A stretch of 64,000 bases of DNA from positions 1 to 64,000 of the forward strand of contig MU616653.1 in the NCBI GenBank assembly GCA_025201705.1, given 5' to 3'. The notes beneath the pieces are model-generated. The model did not search any database. It had not been told where the DNA came from and was given only the letters and a program-made list of their open reading frames with translations. This document shows, piece by piece, positions 32,453-42,882 of the stretch (position 1 is the first letter of the stretch; every line of letters starts with the position of its first letter). The stretch is from Dissophora ornata. Its lineage: Eukaryota; Mortierellomycota; Mortierellomycetes; Mortierellales; Mortierellaceae. The position numbers and the translations under genes were made by a program.

Positions 32453-33491
32453 CTCGTCAAAAATCGAAGTCAATGGTGAAAAGTCTCAAGAAGAGATACA
32501 AGTAAGGACTTATTTATGAGTCGGAATGGGAATTTCGTCCACGCGACGGGGGAAAATAAGTCCTTGCTTGTTTGGATTCGGCTTAAGCTTGTAGCCTTCC
32601 ACTTGGTCTTCCTCAGTTCCTGATACTGTGGGTGTCGAGCATCGCATTGGAGTTTTTTCTCGAGATCAAACTTTCGACAGGGCTCCACGTAGTGGTCAGG
32701 CCAATAGGGTCCGAAGAACTGGTAGTGCGCCGGCCACTAAAATGCAACCAGTTGCTTCCACGCACTGTGGGTCGTCTTAGACCAATCGCGAACCTCTGCC
32801 TTTCACAGAAGGCTTCTGTTTTCCCCTTTCGCCCGTGGAACCTGTCCTATGCCCTGCCAGGGGTCGCGTCCTTGAAATGATCGCTCGTTTGTCGCTGCAC
32901 ATGCAAATTCTATTTTAGCGAGACTTGGCGCTTCCTCCAAAAGTCCAAAAATGAACCATTCATGTTCTGTTTGGACTAGACCCGGTCCATCACGGTTCAT
33001 TACATCCTTCTCATCCTCCCGACAAAAGCTCATCTCTTCGCTATTAATAAGGTTCCTTCCCTGATGACAGCACCACACTGGTCTGACCTGGTCGTTGTTG
33101 ACGACATTTTCATTTCTGCTACCCGCGGTCACCTTGACGTAATGTTACCATGGATTCAATCCTGAAACACCTGTCATTCGCTCATTTAAACCAGCCCTCT
33201 TTTGAGGCCCTATTTCTCAAAGAGCACATTTCGGGTATATTTTATCAATGATTCAACCCAAAACGTCCGTTCACTTTTCTCTTCGATTTTTTCGCCTCTT
33301 CCTTCTACCCCTGATAGCGTCTCACTCCTCCCCTCTTTCTTTTCCTCCCGTCTGCTCTCAATTCTTGTGTCTACTTTAATAGTTGACCTTCTTTCCTCGG
33401 TTCCTTCTCTTTTTTCCTCATACAAATACGCTCCTCACCCACCCACCCACTTCTACTTCTACCACATCATCAAACCACCGAGAAACACGAC
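32453..33491. other. intergenic with inverted repeat and pyrimidine-rich promoter
   Basis: Contains a 17-base inverted repeat (32499-32515 with 32554-32570) and, from about 33280 to 33480, a strongly C/T-rich tract upstream of the DUF4112 gene that looks like its promoter and leader. No domain was recognised in short frames. Confidence 0.4.
32499..32570. repeat. 17-base inverted repeat with 38-base loop
   Basis: CAAGTAAGGACTTATTT at 32499-32515 pairs with AAATAAGTCCTTGCTTG at 32554-32570, one mismatch. It starts 46 bases after the retropepsin relic. Confidence 0.8.
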
Positions 33492-34442
33492 ATGGCGACA
33501 AGCAATTACACACGGCAACAAGGAACACGACAGCAGGAACAGGTCGTCGTGATCCCACCGAGCGCACAGACCGACAACGCAGGATCTCGGTTCAAAAGCT
33601 TTTTCAAACGGGACAAGAAGGCAAAGGTGGTGTTGTCAGAACGAGATGCGAGGGTTTTGGCACAGGTCAAGCGTAGAGCCAAGATCTTGGATACTGGTGT
33701 CAGTATCGGTTGTGCACGCATTGGTATTGACCCCATCATTGGTAAGATATAGATAGTGCCTTTTTTCCCCCTTCTTTTCTTTTCTGAAGGTCTTTCATCA
33801 CTATTGATGACACGGTCGTTGACGTTTTTCTTTTTCTTTTCTTGTTTTCATGTTGATTGGTACTTTAGGCCTTGTCCCATTCATGGGTGACATGATTACG
33901 ATGTTTCTTGCCCTGCAATTAGTCTATACCGCTCAACAGGCCGATATCCCCAAGTCGCTTACTCAACGAATGTTTCTCAACGTCGCCTTTGACTTCATTG
34001 TAAGTTTCTCAATACACATGGTCTGCAGAATTATATTCGAATTCATGCGACTCATACATCCTCTGCTATCTTCTTGTAGATCGGACTGACTCCTATACTT
34101 GGCGACTTTGCAGACTTTTTGTTCAAGGCGAACGACAAGAATGCGAAGCTGTTCGAAGCCTTCTTATTCGAGCGCGCTGCAGCACAGGCCGCCGAGGCAG
34201 AGGCCGCAGCGGCTAGTAACCGTGTAGCGGCGCCTCCAGCTGTTGCCAACCCCGCAGGAGATTCAGGGGCAGGTAAACCACTCCATCACAATAATACGAC
34301 AGCACCAAAAGCATCAAAGAGTTTCTTTGGACGCAGTCGTCGTCAGCAGGAGCAAGAACAACATTATCAGGCTCAGCCATATAATAACCAACACACGACG
34401 ATTGAGATGGAGCCAGTTGGTGTCCACCCTCCTGTCAAGTAG
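33492..34442 (+). CDS. DUF4112 domain protein
   Basis: Model: exons 33492..33741, 33869..33999, 34080..34442; 247 residues, GT-AG junctions in phase. The centre has the DUF4112 pattern: an Arg/Lys-rich helix (VLAQVKRRAKILDTG), then GIDPIIGLVPFMGDMITMFL and, about 40 residues on, IGLTPILGDFADFLFKAND, i.e. two hydrophobic segments each carrying a Pro and a G-D. The tail is Ala-rich then Gln/Asn-rich and probably disordered. Members of this family occur in bacteria and fungi as small membrane-associated proteins of unknown function. The two hydrophobic segments suggest a membrane hairpin. The gene converges with SPRTN. Confidence 0.78.
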
Positions 34443-34888
34443 AGAAGTCCGAAACCGTTACTTTTCTCGGTTTCCCGCCACAATTTTGCATTTAGTATAT
34501 GTAATCATCAAGTGCTATCCACCGTTTTGACGATACCATTTATGCCTTGCCCCTGAAAACTCTCGGTCTTTTTGAAAAAAAAAAAGAAACTTATCCTCTT
34601 AATAAATCCTCTCCTTATTGTACCATATCTTTTCTTTGCATGCCGCAGTGGTTGTCTCTGTGGGCGAAAGTGGAGGTGAGTGGCTAAGCCGAGGAATTTA
34701 TTGCAAATATGTGCTCGTCTTTGATGGGGTGTGAGGTGATACAAGAGTAATCTACAAAAGGGGTCCACAAAAAAGAGCCGCTGCATTTAGCCCTGAAACG
34801 CACATAAAACTTGAAACAATAAACGTAAGCACGCAATTGTTTCTCATTCACCAAGGTGCCGCTGTCCCAGGGAATAGTGATATTGTTT
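34443..34888. other. shared 3' flank of DUF4112 and SPRTN genes
   Basis: Convergent 3' ends. A minus-strand AATAAA lies at 34697-34702. A stretch of A near 34576 and no coding signal. Confidence 0.4.
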
Positions 34889-36811
34889 TCAATCGGTCTC
34901 ACCACTTGTGCGCCAGATGCACAAGTCAACATGATCATTAATTGTGGATTCTTCGACCTGCCGAGAGCATACCGGGCATTGCACAAATGCAGTGAAACTA
35001 GTAGTGGCAGTAGCGGGCGCATCTGATGACTTGGATTTCTTGATAGGGACAGCCTGCGAATCGTGTTCTTGATCTTCTGGGTCAACGATTGTGGCAGCCA
35101 ATCCCTGATCCTGGTCTTCAGTTTTGATGCGAACGTCGATTTCCTTAATCGCACCATTCCGACTTTCTTTTTTGACGGTCGACATCTCTTCTGCCTTGAC
35201 CTTCTTCAGCGTCTCTCCTTCATCCTTGATATTGTGTAAGTTATCGGGGCCTTTACGCTTCGATTTCGCAGAGGATGGCCCCGCGGAAGATAATGCGTTA
35301 GCATCGCTCGCCTTCAATTGCCGCTCGAACCTCGCTAGCGCGGCGGCTGCAGCTGCCTCCCTCGGTGACAGTCGAAGAATAGTTAAATCTAAATCTGCGT
35401 CAGCCCTAATTGTGTCGATGGTTGTCTCTCCAAGGGCTCCTTTCGAATTACTACTGCCCCTCACTTCCTGTTTGACAGAAGGGGATCCGCCTGAAGGCTC
35501 CTTTGCGTTCCGTGGTGCCTGTGGTGGAGGTGTTGATAAAGGTAATGATGATGATTTAGACGCTGTTCCTGCTGGTGTTTTCGAGACTGAAAAGAAGTCG
35601 TCCAGTAGTGTTCTTCCTCTCGGTGCCTCTGGCTCTGTTTTGGCGTTCTTTTGGGATTTGGAGGACGATTTTTTCGTGGTGGGTTCTGGCTCTGAGATTT
35701 TAGTATATGTCCCACCACATGTTTTCTGATGCTCTGCGAACCATCGATCTGCAGGTTGTGGTGGCCTGTGATGTCCAATAAACGATCCAGAGATTTGAAT
35801 GAGAAACAGAGCAAAAGCTGAGTATCGAGTGTCTCGAAGATAAATTTACCTATTCATGGACCGCTTGACGATGCCATAGTACGGCGGACATTGCTGGCAA
35901 GGTCCATTGCATTTCCAAACATGGGTTTGATAGTACCGAACCTCGTCGTGGAATGTATGGTATATGGTGATAGTCGTTCCTGCAGCTTCGTTGATTCTGT
36001 TCATGTGGTGTTGGAACTGAATTGAATGCGGAGCAAAATCAGCTGTGTTGTCATTCACTCAGCAGTCGCTTGCATTGCTTTCTTCTACCAATTTTTACAA
36101 GCAGACTTCAAGAAAGCTCTTACGTCCGCGCCGTGTCCATCATGATCCTGGATGGCTTTCGTAACAAATAAATAGGCGCTAGGTTTCATAGACTTGTAGG
36201 ATGAGTGATTATTCCATCACCGAGACGCGGCTGCTAATACTTGAATGAAAGGAAGAGACAAAAACTTACTGGATCATCTCATGAAGTAGTGTGTCAATAT
36301 AGTCCGATTCAGGTCTAAACTTGAGTAATGGCTCTGAAAGTCGGATGGAGCAGTATTGAGCTCTCGCTTGATATAAACAAAGTCCAGCGCTATGCATGGT
36401 ATTCGAAAGCCATTACGCGGTTTAGCCAATTGCTCTCTTTCTCTCTTTCTATCTTTCTATCATCCATTTTGATTTGGTGGCAATTTGTAACTGAACAAAA
36501 AAGTCTACCCTGCGCAGTTGAGAGAAAGAGGGTGAGAGAGCATACCATCGTGTCATCCTGGGGCTCCAACGGACTTCACAAGCACTCAGTTTAGATCCAA
36601 AGTACTGGTCATTGAATGCAAGGAAAAGGCCGTGTAGGTCCTTGAATGGAGCCTGCGCGTCGAGGTTAAGCTCCGAGTTGTCGTTGTTGTCCTCTGGAAT
36701 AATGATTGGCAAACCAGAATATTCGTCTCCTTGTCTGGCAATAGCTCCAGCAGCTGCTGCATATTCTTGCTCCTGAAGCAGCCGTGCCAAGTCTTGGTCT
36801 GATTGCTCCAT
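34889..36811 (-). CDS. SPRTN: Spartan (SPRTN/DVC1) DNA-protein crosslink protease
   Basis: Model: exons 36546..36811, 36270..36389, 36124..36178, 35850..36016, 34889..35765; 494 residues, all GT-AG. I start at ATG 36811, giving MEQSDQDLARLL; an upstream in-frame ATG adds an unconserved tail. The SprT domain begins DLHGLFLAFNDQYFG; the metalloprotease motif is HEMIH (about 125-129), split by intron 2, with a probable third zinc ligand His in DGHGAD (about 144). WFAEHQKTCGGTYTKI and a Cys pair follow. A degenerate PIP-like box RTLLDDFF (about 254-261, Arg for Gln) precedes a basic linker. The C-terminus is a UBZ4 finger with C466, C469, H481, C485. Spartan digests proteins crosslinked to DNA during replication. 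Length matches human SPRTN. Confidence 0.88.
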
Positions 36812-37465
36812 GGGAATGGGAAAAGTTTGAGGAGGGAAGCGAATGGTTCGTCGAAAGAATAGTTTTGGAGACGTGGGGAGAGGAATAGGGTTGAAACTAC
36901 GCCACCAAAATCGACAGTAGCCCAAGGATAAAAATTATATGCGCTGGGGTCGAGTTGGAGCCTTCTTTCCCTCTATCTCTTATTCCAAAGGTAGAGACCT
37001 GCATACGACAGTCACGGATGGCGGGCAAGGGAGAACGGGCGCATGGATGCAAGCACCGCAACCAACGAGCCATCCATCCATGGAGCAGTGCATATCTATC
37101 CATCGGCTACCGGAATAAACACCATGCACATCAGGGAGAGCCACCCAGGATTCATCATCGACCGAAAAATCTGAGAATTTTTACTACTTGCATGCACGAG
37201 TTCGGGCATTGATCGGATATCACATTTCATGGCAGGACAGACATCAACTGAAACGCATCAATCAACGATTCAGCACTGCAGTGAACACTCCATCGGATAG
37301 CAAACAGGATCTTGCTCATGATCCTTAGGGGGAACTATGATTCAACATTGTCCAATCGCAACAATATCGCATCACACGTCAGAGGAAACATCTGGGAGCT
37401 GAAAAGGATACAGATGAATGGATGTCTAATCAGTCTCTGTGTTCGGCATCACTCTGTAGGACAAA
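36812..37465. other. divergent promoter region of SPRTN and uL22
   Basis: About 650 bases between the two start codons. CATCCATCCATGG-type repeats near 37068-37085. No coding frame is supported. Confidence 0.4.
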
Positions 37466-38563
37466 ATGGTGAGATACGCTGCCACCCCAGCCAACAGCTC
37501 CAAGAGTAAGTTTGACAGATCAGGACTGAACTCATGTCTGGAAGCATGGGCTGTTGATTCTGCAGGAAAACACGAACAGGAAATCTAATCAAATCAACTC
37601 ATGGGAAAACCAACTATTCAACTCACTAGCTGCCTTGTCTCGCGGCTCCTACCTCCGTGTTCACTTCAAGAACACCCGTGAGGTCGCTGCTGCCATCTCT
37701 GGCATGAAGTTGAACAAGGCTCTCACCTACCTCGCCGCCGTCAAGGATCACAAGCAGGCCATCCCTTTCCGTCGCTTCAACGGTGGTATCGGTCGCACTG
37801 CCCAGGCCAAGCCCTTCGGCATGACCATGGCCCGCTGGCCCGCCAAGTCCGTTGAGTTCGTCACTGACTTGCTCAAGAACGCCGAATCCAACGCTGAGGT
37901 AAATAGCACGAATCAAGCAGGAGACACAGCAGCATAAGGCGCGGCAGGAAATAGCAACCGCAAAAGCGCCGTCATCGATGCACGGACTAGTCTTTCAGGA
38001 ATGGATTTGTCGCGATATCAGCAAATTCAGGCTGTGAATATCTCACTAGAAAGAAGCAGAGCTACAACTACCTGAATGATGAATGTTCACTGGTCTGGAA
38101 AGGAAAGCTACGAGGAGTAGATTTCGTTTGTATCCTTGATCGGAGATATCAAACGCGCAAACGCCTCCGGCGGACAAACAGTCTGGAGAGAGTTGCATCT
38201 CGAGAGCAAACCTACAAGAGGAATCGCTCGCCCACCGACAGTTTAATCATGAGGGCGGAAAGCACACCAGTTCTCTTATCGTACATAATTTCTGACGATG
38301 TGCGCCAATTTCCTCGACGAATTCTTTAGGTTAAGGGCTTGGAGCAGGAGGCTCTTGTCATCAAGCACATCCAGGTCAACCAGGCTCCCCGCCAGCGTCG
38401 CCGCACCTACCGTGCTCACGGTCGCATCAACCCCTACATGTCGTCCCCTTGCCACATCGAGATCATTCTCGCTGAGGAGAACGAGTCTGTCAAGCGTGAG
38501 GTTGAGGCCAAGAAGCCCAAGCTCAACGCTCGCCAGCTTGCTGCCCGTGCCCGTCGTGCTTAA
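37466..38563 (+). CDS. RPL17: 60S ribosomal protein L17 (uL22)
   Basis: Model: exons 37466..37505, 37630..37898, 38330..38563; 180 residues. The start [13 protein letters not shown], then [32 protein letters not shown] and [20 protein letters not shown] are the uL22 signature and its long exit-tunnel loop. uL22 lines the peptide exit tunnel of the large subunit. Splice sites are GTAAGT/CTAG and GTAAAT/TTAG and the phases agree. The second intron (431 bases) was searched for box C/D snoRNA: one ATGATGA exists near 38073 but no well-placed CTGA follows. Synonymous choice in exon 2 is strongly C-ending (AAG, GTC, GCC), as expected for a highly expressed gene. Confidence 0.95.
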
Positions 38564-38612
38564 AGAAACAATGACAAGTACATAAACATTACGCATCTCT
38601 TTATGTTCATGT

Positions 38613-38618
38613 AATAAA
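38613..38618 (+). terminator. polyadenylation signal of uL22 gene
   Basis: AATAAA 50 bases past the stop codon, in the 150-base gap to the convergent MAD1 gene. Confidence 0.5.
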
Positions 38619-38675
38619 TCCAAGAACCGAATGATGAACGCGCCTGTTTTTTCTCGGCAGTTTTGGCACAGTGTG

Positions 38676-38681
38676 TTTATT
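38676..38681 (-). terminator. polyadenylation signal of MAD1 gene
   Basis: AATAAA on the minus strand, 33 bases past the MAD1 stop; the two convergent transcripts therefore probably overlap or abut. Confidence 0.45.
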
Positions 38682-38713
38682 ATAGTACAGTCTTGGAAAG
38701 AGGCCTTCTTTTT

Positions 38714-41700
38714 TTACATTTCCATCAGCATGTCCGAATTCTGTGTAGTGTCCTCGTCTAGATGATGGTATTGCCGCCTCTGGAGGACCTGCTGCTGCTG
38801 CACGTCTTGTTGAGCCTCCTGCTCCACCAAATCCAACGTGACCCGACTCAGAAACGCAGGGATGCTGCCCAACTGGTTGACCCAATAGTCGAACGTTTCC
38901 TTGTGGTCCTCCATGTACTTTTGACTTCCTGAGCCAACCAATTGCATGGTCCCTTCATCGTGTAGACCCGACGTAAAGACGAAGGACTGGTGCTCTTCCG
39001 AGCTGTATACCGAGATCAGTTCCACGCGACCGTTGTCCAGAAAGTTAACCTTGTACCCCAGTAACGACCTGACAGCGTCCAAAAATTCGTCCGCTTTCAG
39101 CGTCCATGACTATCATATCATTGCAAAAGATAAGCGACGGTTAACAGGGCGCTGGAGATTTCTCATTCACCAAACGATATGCAGAGCCTCCCAAGACTTA
39201 CTTCCTTGAGACGTTTCGAGCGCTTGACATTCTCAGCTAGCTCCTCTAATAGCCGCCCATGTTCTCCCTTCAGGCGATTATAGCTGGCCGCAGGTATCAG
39301 TCCCTCATCCCGAAGAGCCACCTCCTGATCGCCCGAGTCATGTCTCTTAAACAAAGATCCACTCTGTTGTTGCTGCTGCTGCAAGTCAGCCACGACATTC
39401 AAGAGCGCAGTATTCTCTTCTTTCAAAGAGTCGAGCATCTGTTGTCGAACGGCCTGGTGCCTAGACGCAGGACTGTCCTTCAATTCCAGAACGCGTGACG
39501 TGGCAGGATTGAAAGCTCCAGCTCCGATGGCCATCTCTTGTTCTAGCACCTTTGCATCTAATGAAGCATTCTCTCTCCGCAGGAGTTCAATTTCTTGCTC
39601 AAGGCGTAACTTGGCTAAATTAAAGCAGACCAAAATGAGTGACAAATTAGTCCGACTGTCGCAATGTAGTGGGAGATCTGTGGGCGGCTGGTGCCGTACT
39701 AACAGGTCCCTACCTTGGAAAAGAGCTTGCCTCTCGCTATTCAATTGAGTAAAGGTGGTCGCATTGCTGTTTTGAATTGCTTGGAGCAACTGGAAACTTC
39801 CTGTTGATTCAGTGGACGCGTCGTCCATTTGGCTGTTGACAGAAGAAACAGTGCTCTCCATTTTTTCATGATATTCCTGAACCAGCTTTTCGAGCTGCTC
39901 GATTCTGAGATTCTTTTGGTTGTCATATGATCCCCCCATAAGATGAGTCTCCTCCATATCGTACGATTTCTGAATGTTCAATCGAGGAAGCCGGACATTT
40001 AATATCAGTACATCGTTGGAACAAAAAAACAAGCAAAAATCAAAGTGACAACGTACCAGCTGCTGCTTCAGACTCTCAACCTGGCGAAGGGCAAGCTCCT
40101 TGGTCCTCTCATGTTGCCGGGCGATTGACGCTTGCTTCTTGCAAAACTCTTCCTGGTTAACTAGGGAATTTTTCAGGTCCTCGATCTGTGACTCCAGCTG
40201 TTCAATCTGATTGTCTCGATATTTCAGTGCCGCCTCCAACTCGCCCTTGACCTCCAGTAGAGCTGCCTTTTCTCCGCGGAGGCTGGCAACCGTTTTAGCG
40301 AGGTCATAGGGTGAGTTGAAATCCGTCATATCAGAACGCTCCAAGAATGCAGTCCTAACAAAGAAGAAGCAACATCGAGCATTAGGACAAGGTCAAACAT
40401 CAGCAACTTTTGTTGTGGCGTTGGTCCATTGATATGTACACGCCACTAACCATTGCATTTTCTCCTTTACGAAGACTTCTTTCTGAACCTCCAGCATTCC
40501 GCACTTGACACGAAGATCATCCAACATCTTCAACTTCTGCTCCAGACTTGTCTTTTCTTCTTTGAGCACCTCCACATTCCTGTACATCTCCTTGAAGTGT
40601 TTGCAATCGGTTGTCAGTTGGCGATTAGTGCCTTCGAGCTGCTTGATATATGCGACCTGATTTTTGAGCTCTCGCTCCACACGATCTGCATCCTCTAGCC
40701 TCTGTTCATCTAGTCTCAGCTGACGGTTTTTGTCCTCGAGTTCCGAAATCCTGTTTAAAGCCTCGGTCAGCTGACGGTGTTTTTCTTCAGCAAGGCTACT
40801 CTGAGACTGACTGGTATCTTGAGTTTCGGCAAGGGTTTGCTGTTGGTGCGTTAAAGATGCGGTCAAAGTCCGGACTTTGTGCGAGAGTTCACTCTCGGTT
40901 GCGCGGCTTTCTTCTCGTAGTCGTGAGAATCGGTCCTTGAGATCCATGTTTTCTTCCCGAAGAGTCCTGATAATTTCGTTTGATGTAGTCTATTGGAGTG
41001 TGATGCAAGGACATCATTATTAGTAAGATAATCCTTACCTAGCCTCTTCAATTCAAATCACGAGCGTATATTACTGCACCTTAAATTCCCGAGAGGACTC
41101 TTCCAGTGTTTGATACTTCTCATTTAGGGCCTTCTCCTGATTGTACAGAAACCGGCGGTCACTCTCCAAGGAATCCACCCTAGACATTAGCTTCCTCTTC
41201 AGAATATCGGCCTCTCTGGCTGCCTGTTCCATGGTAATGATCTTGCGCTCCAACTCTGTCCTTGTACTTGAGAGTTCGTACTGAGCATCCTTAAGTTTTT
41301 TGCGTGTTTGTTCATACTCCTCTGGTTCAACGATACGGCTCCTTATCCTGGAGTACTGAATGTCGTTCTCCTGATCTAGCGCTGCGACCGAGGATCTCGC
41401 TGTTGGAGGTGAAATTCGTCCGAACAGGCCCTACAAATTTGGTTGAACAAGAGATAATGTAAAGAGGCGTTAAAGCGGCATGTTGGGATAGAAATCATAG
41501 AGGTGATTTCAGTTGCGTGCTAGACGCTAGTACTTACTGCTGGGGCATTCTCAGAGTCTGCTCCGGCTTGGTGTTGTGCGGAGCTCAGAGAGGTGCTGGA
41601 CGCGTGTTTCTGAGAGAAAGGCATCCTGATCTCCTGGCTGCTACTCGAGCCGGATTGACTCGAGGGTAATGGCCTGTTCATGAAGCGGCGGACCAGGTCT

Positions 41701-41723
41701 GGATCGCCGTTGGGCAGACTCAT
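38714..41723 (-). CDS. MAD1: spindle assembly checkpoint protein MAD1
   Basis: Model: exons 41538..41723, 41080..41430, 40451..40989, 40057..40354, 39714..39969, 39202..39614, 38714..39109; 812 residues, all GT-AG and in phase. Residues from about 100 to 670 are heptad-rich coiled coil with the Mad1 landmark NSPYDLAKTVASLRGEKAAL. The Mad2-interaction motif is recognisable at about 584-592: RVLELKDSP, matching the [RK]-[IV]-L-x5-P pattern, followed by a helix ending KEENTALL. The C-terminal domain (about 682-812) has the RWD-like fold sequence LLGYKVNFLDNGRVELISVY and SIPAFLSRVTLDL. Mad1 is the kinetochore platform that converts Mad2 to its closed form. The gene is divergent from mS34 (250 bases) and convergent with uL22. 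Confidence 0.9.
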
Positions 41724-41973
41724 CGTGCGATTCGTGCGATTCGTGATTAGGGTCGATGGTCGAATGGGCGCATAATAAAAAGCTCATTGAGTCTTCATTG
41801 CGCGACATATTGCAAGCATGGTGACTGTCTGAATGGACTAGGCTCAACGTACCCTTAATCGAATCAAGTAAACAAATAGCGGGGAGAGAGTCGCCCTGGT
41901 GTCTCCTGCTGTACCATCGAGCTTTGCATTTGCATTTCCCTTTACTACTGCCATCAATTAACGACGCTACACC

Positions 41974-42693
41974 ATGTCTGCCATTGCGAAGGAAATCCTC
42001 ACAAAGTCCGCCAATGCGCTTCCCTTCATCACAAAGTCTACACAGCCTAAGAGCCTCTACCGGGCACTGAAGGTTATGGACGCCAACGGAGTCGGAGAGA
42101 CTGTCGTAAGTTTCTCTTTTTCACTGGCTTGCGAAGGAATCAGGACAGAAGAGCTTCAACCATAGACTCCCAGCCCAGCGAGACAACGAAAGGCTCTACG
42201 CATGGACGAAGAAGAATGAGAGCTATAGCCGCGATTCAACCGCCTCGGGATTTTGTTAGTTCAGCAAGCTGCTTGCCGACGCGCCTTCAACCTCTTTTCT
42301 TTCAGGAACACATCGATCGGAACGCTGCCGAGGGTCTTGGATCCTACACCAAAACAGTGATTGCTCTTTGCACGCAAGAACCGGGAGACACGTCATACCT
42401 ACCATGTCGAAAAAGGGCAGCAACTCACATCTCCTTACCCACTCTTGTTCCATTTTTACACCTAGACGACAACAAAGCTGATCAACAAGGGATTCGCAGA
42501 TTGCTACTACAAGGTCACGTCGGTCAATCTCCGTGGGCCAGAATTGGACCATGGCAAAGCATACGGAGTTGAGATCTGGAGGGGCAAGGTCTTAAACGAG
42601 GGTAAGCCCGTCGAGATCCGTGGAGGACTGAAGTGGAACTGGGTCAAGTACACGCCAACGACAGAGCACGTTGTATCACAAGTCAAGGCATAA
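41974..42693 (+). CDS. MRPS34: mitochondrial small-subunit ribosomal protein mS34
   Basis: Model: exons 41974..42105 and 42466..42693 with a 360-base intron; 119 residues. Exon 1 gives SLYRALKVMDANGVGETV and exon 2 gives TTTKLINKGFADCYYKVTSV, then LDHGKAYGVEIWRGKV. The human mS34 core has the same order (a GxG..V loop, about 12 residues, CYW, then LDHGKAWG), and the spacing is reproduced exactly when the intron is removed this way. A possible small middle exon (42306..42356) would also keep phase but breaks that spacing and needs a weak donor. mS34 sits on the mitoribosome small subunit; the animal protein is almost twice as long, so this is a minimal version. Confidence 0.72.
42106..42465 (+). 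other. intron of mS34
   Basis: 360 bases, donor GTAAGT and acceptor CCTAG. Contains short open stretches (one at 42306-42356 preceded by TTTCAG) that could be an alternative exon. Confidence 0.55.
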
Positions 42694-42882
42694 TATAGGC
42701 ATCAGGGCTGAGGGGCGAGAAGAGAAGATGATGGTGGCATGCCACAAATTATTATTAAAGGCAAAGATATATGGAGCAATCTCTATATTAGATGGCGAGT
42801 CTAAACGAAATAATGAGGTTTCTAGGCAATGAAGACAGTCGCTGGTCCATAAATCACGACCTGTCCCTTTGCTTTTGTTAGT

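Noticed and set aside
37899..38329. Box C/D snoRNA in uL22 intron 2
   Set aside because: An ATGATGA near 38073 exists but no CTGA box at a suitable distance and no terminal stem.
42306..42356. Middle exon of mS34
   Set aside because: Keeps phase but needs a weak GTGATT donor and disrupts the conserved spacing between the GxG loop and CY; left as an alternative only.
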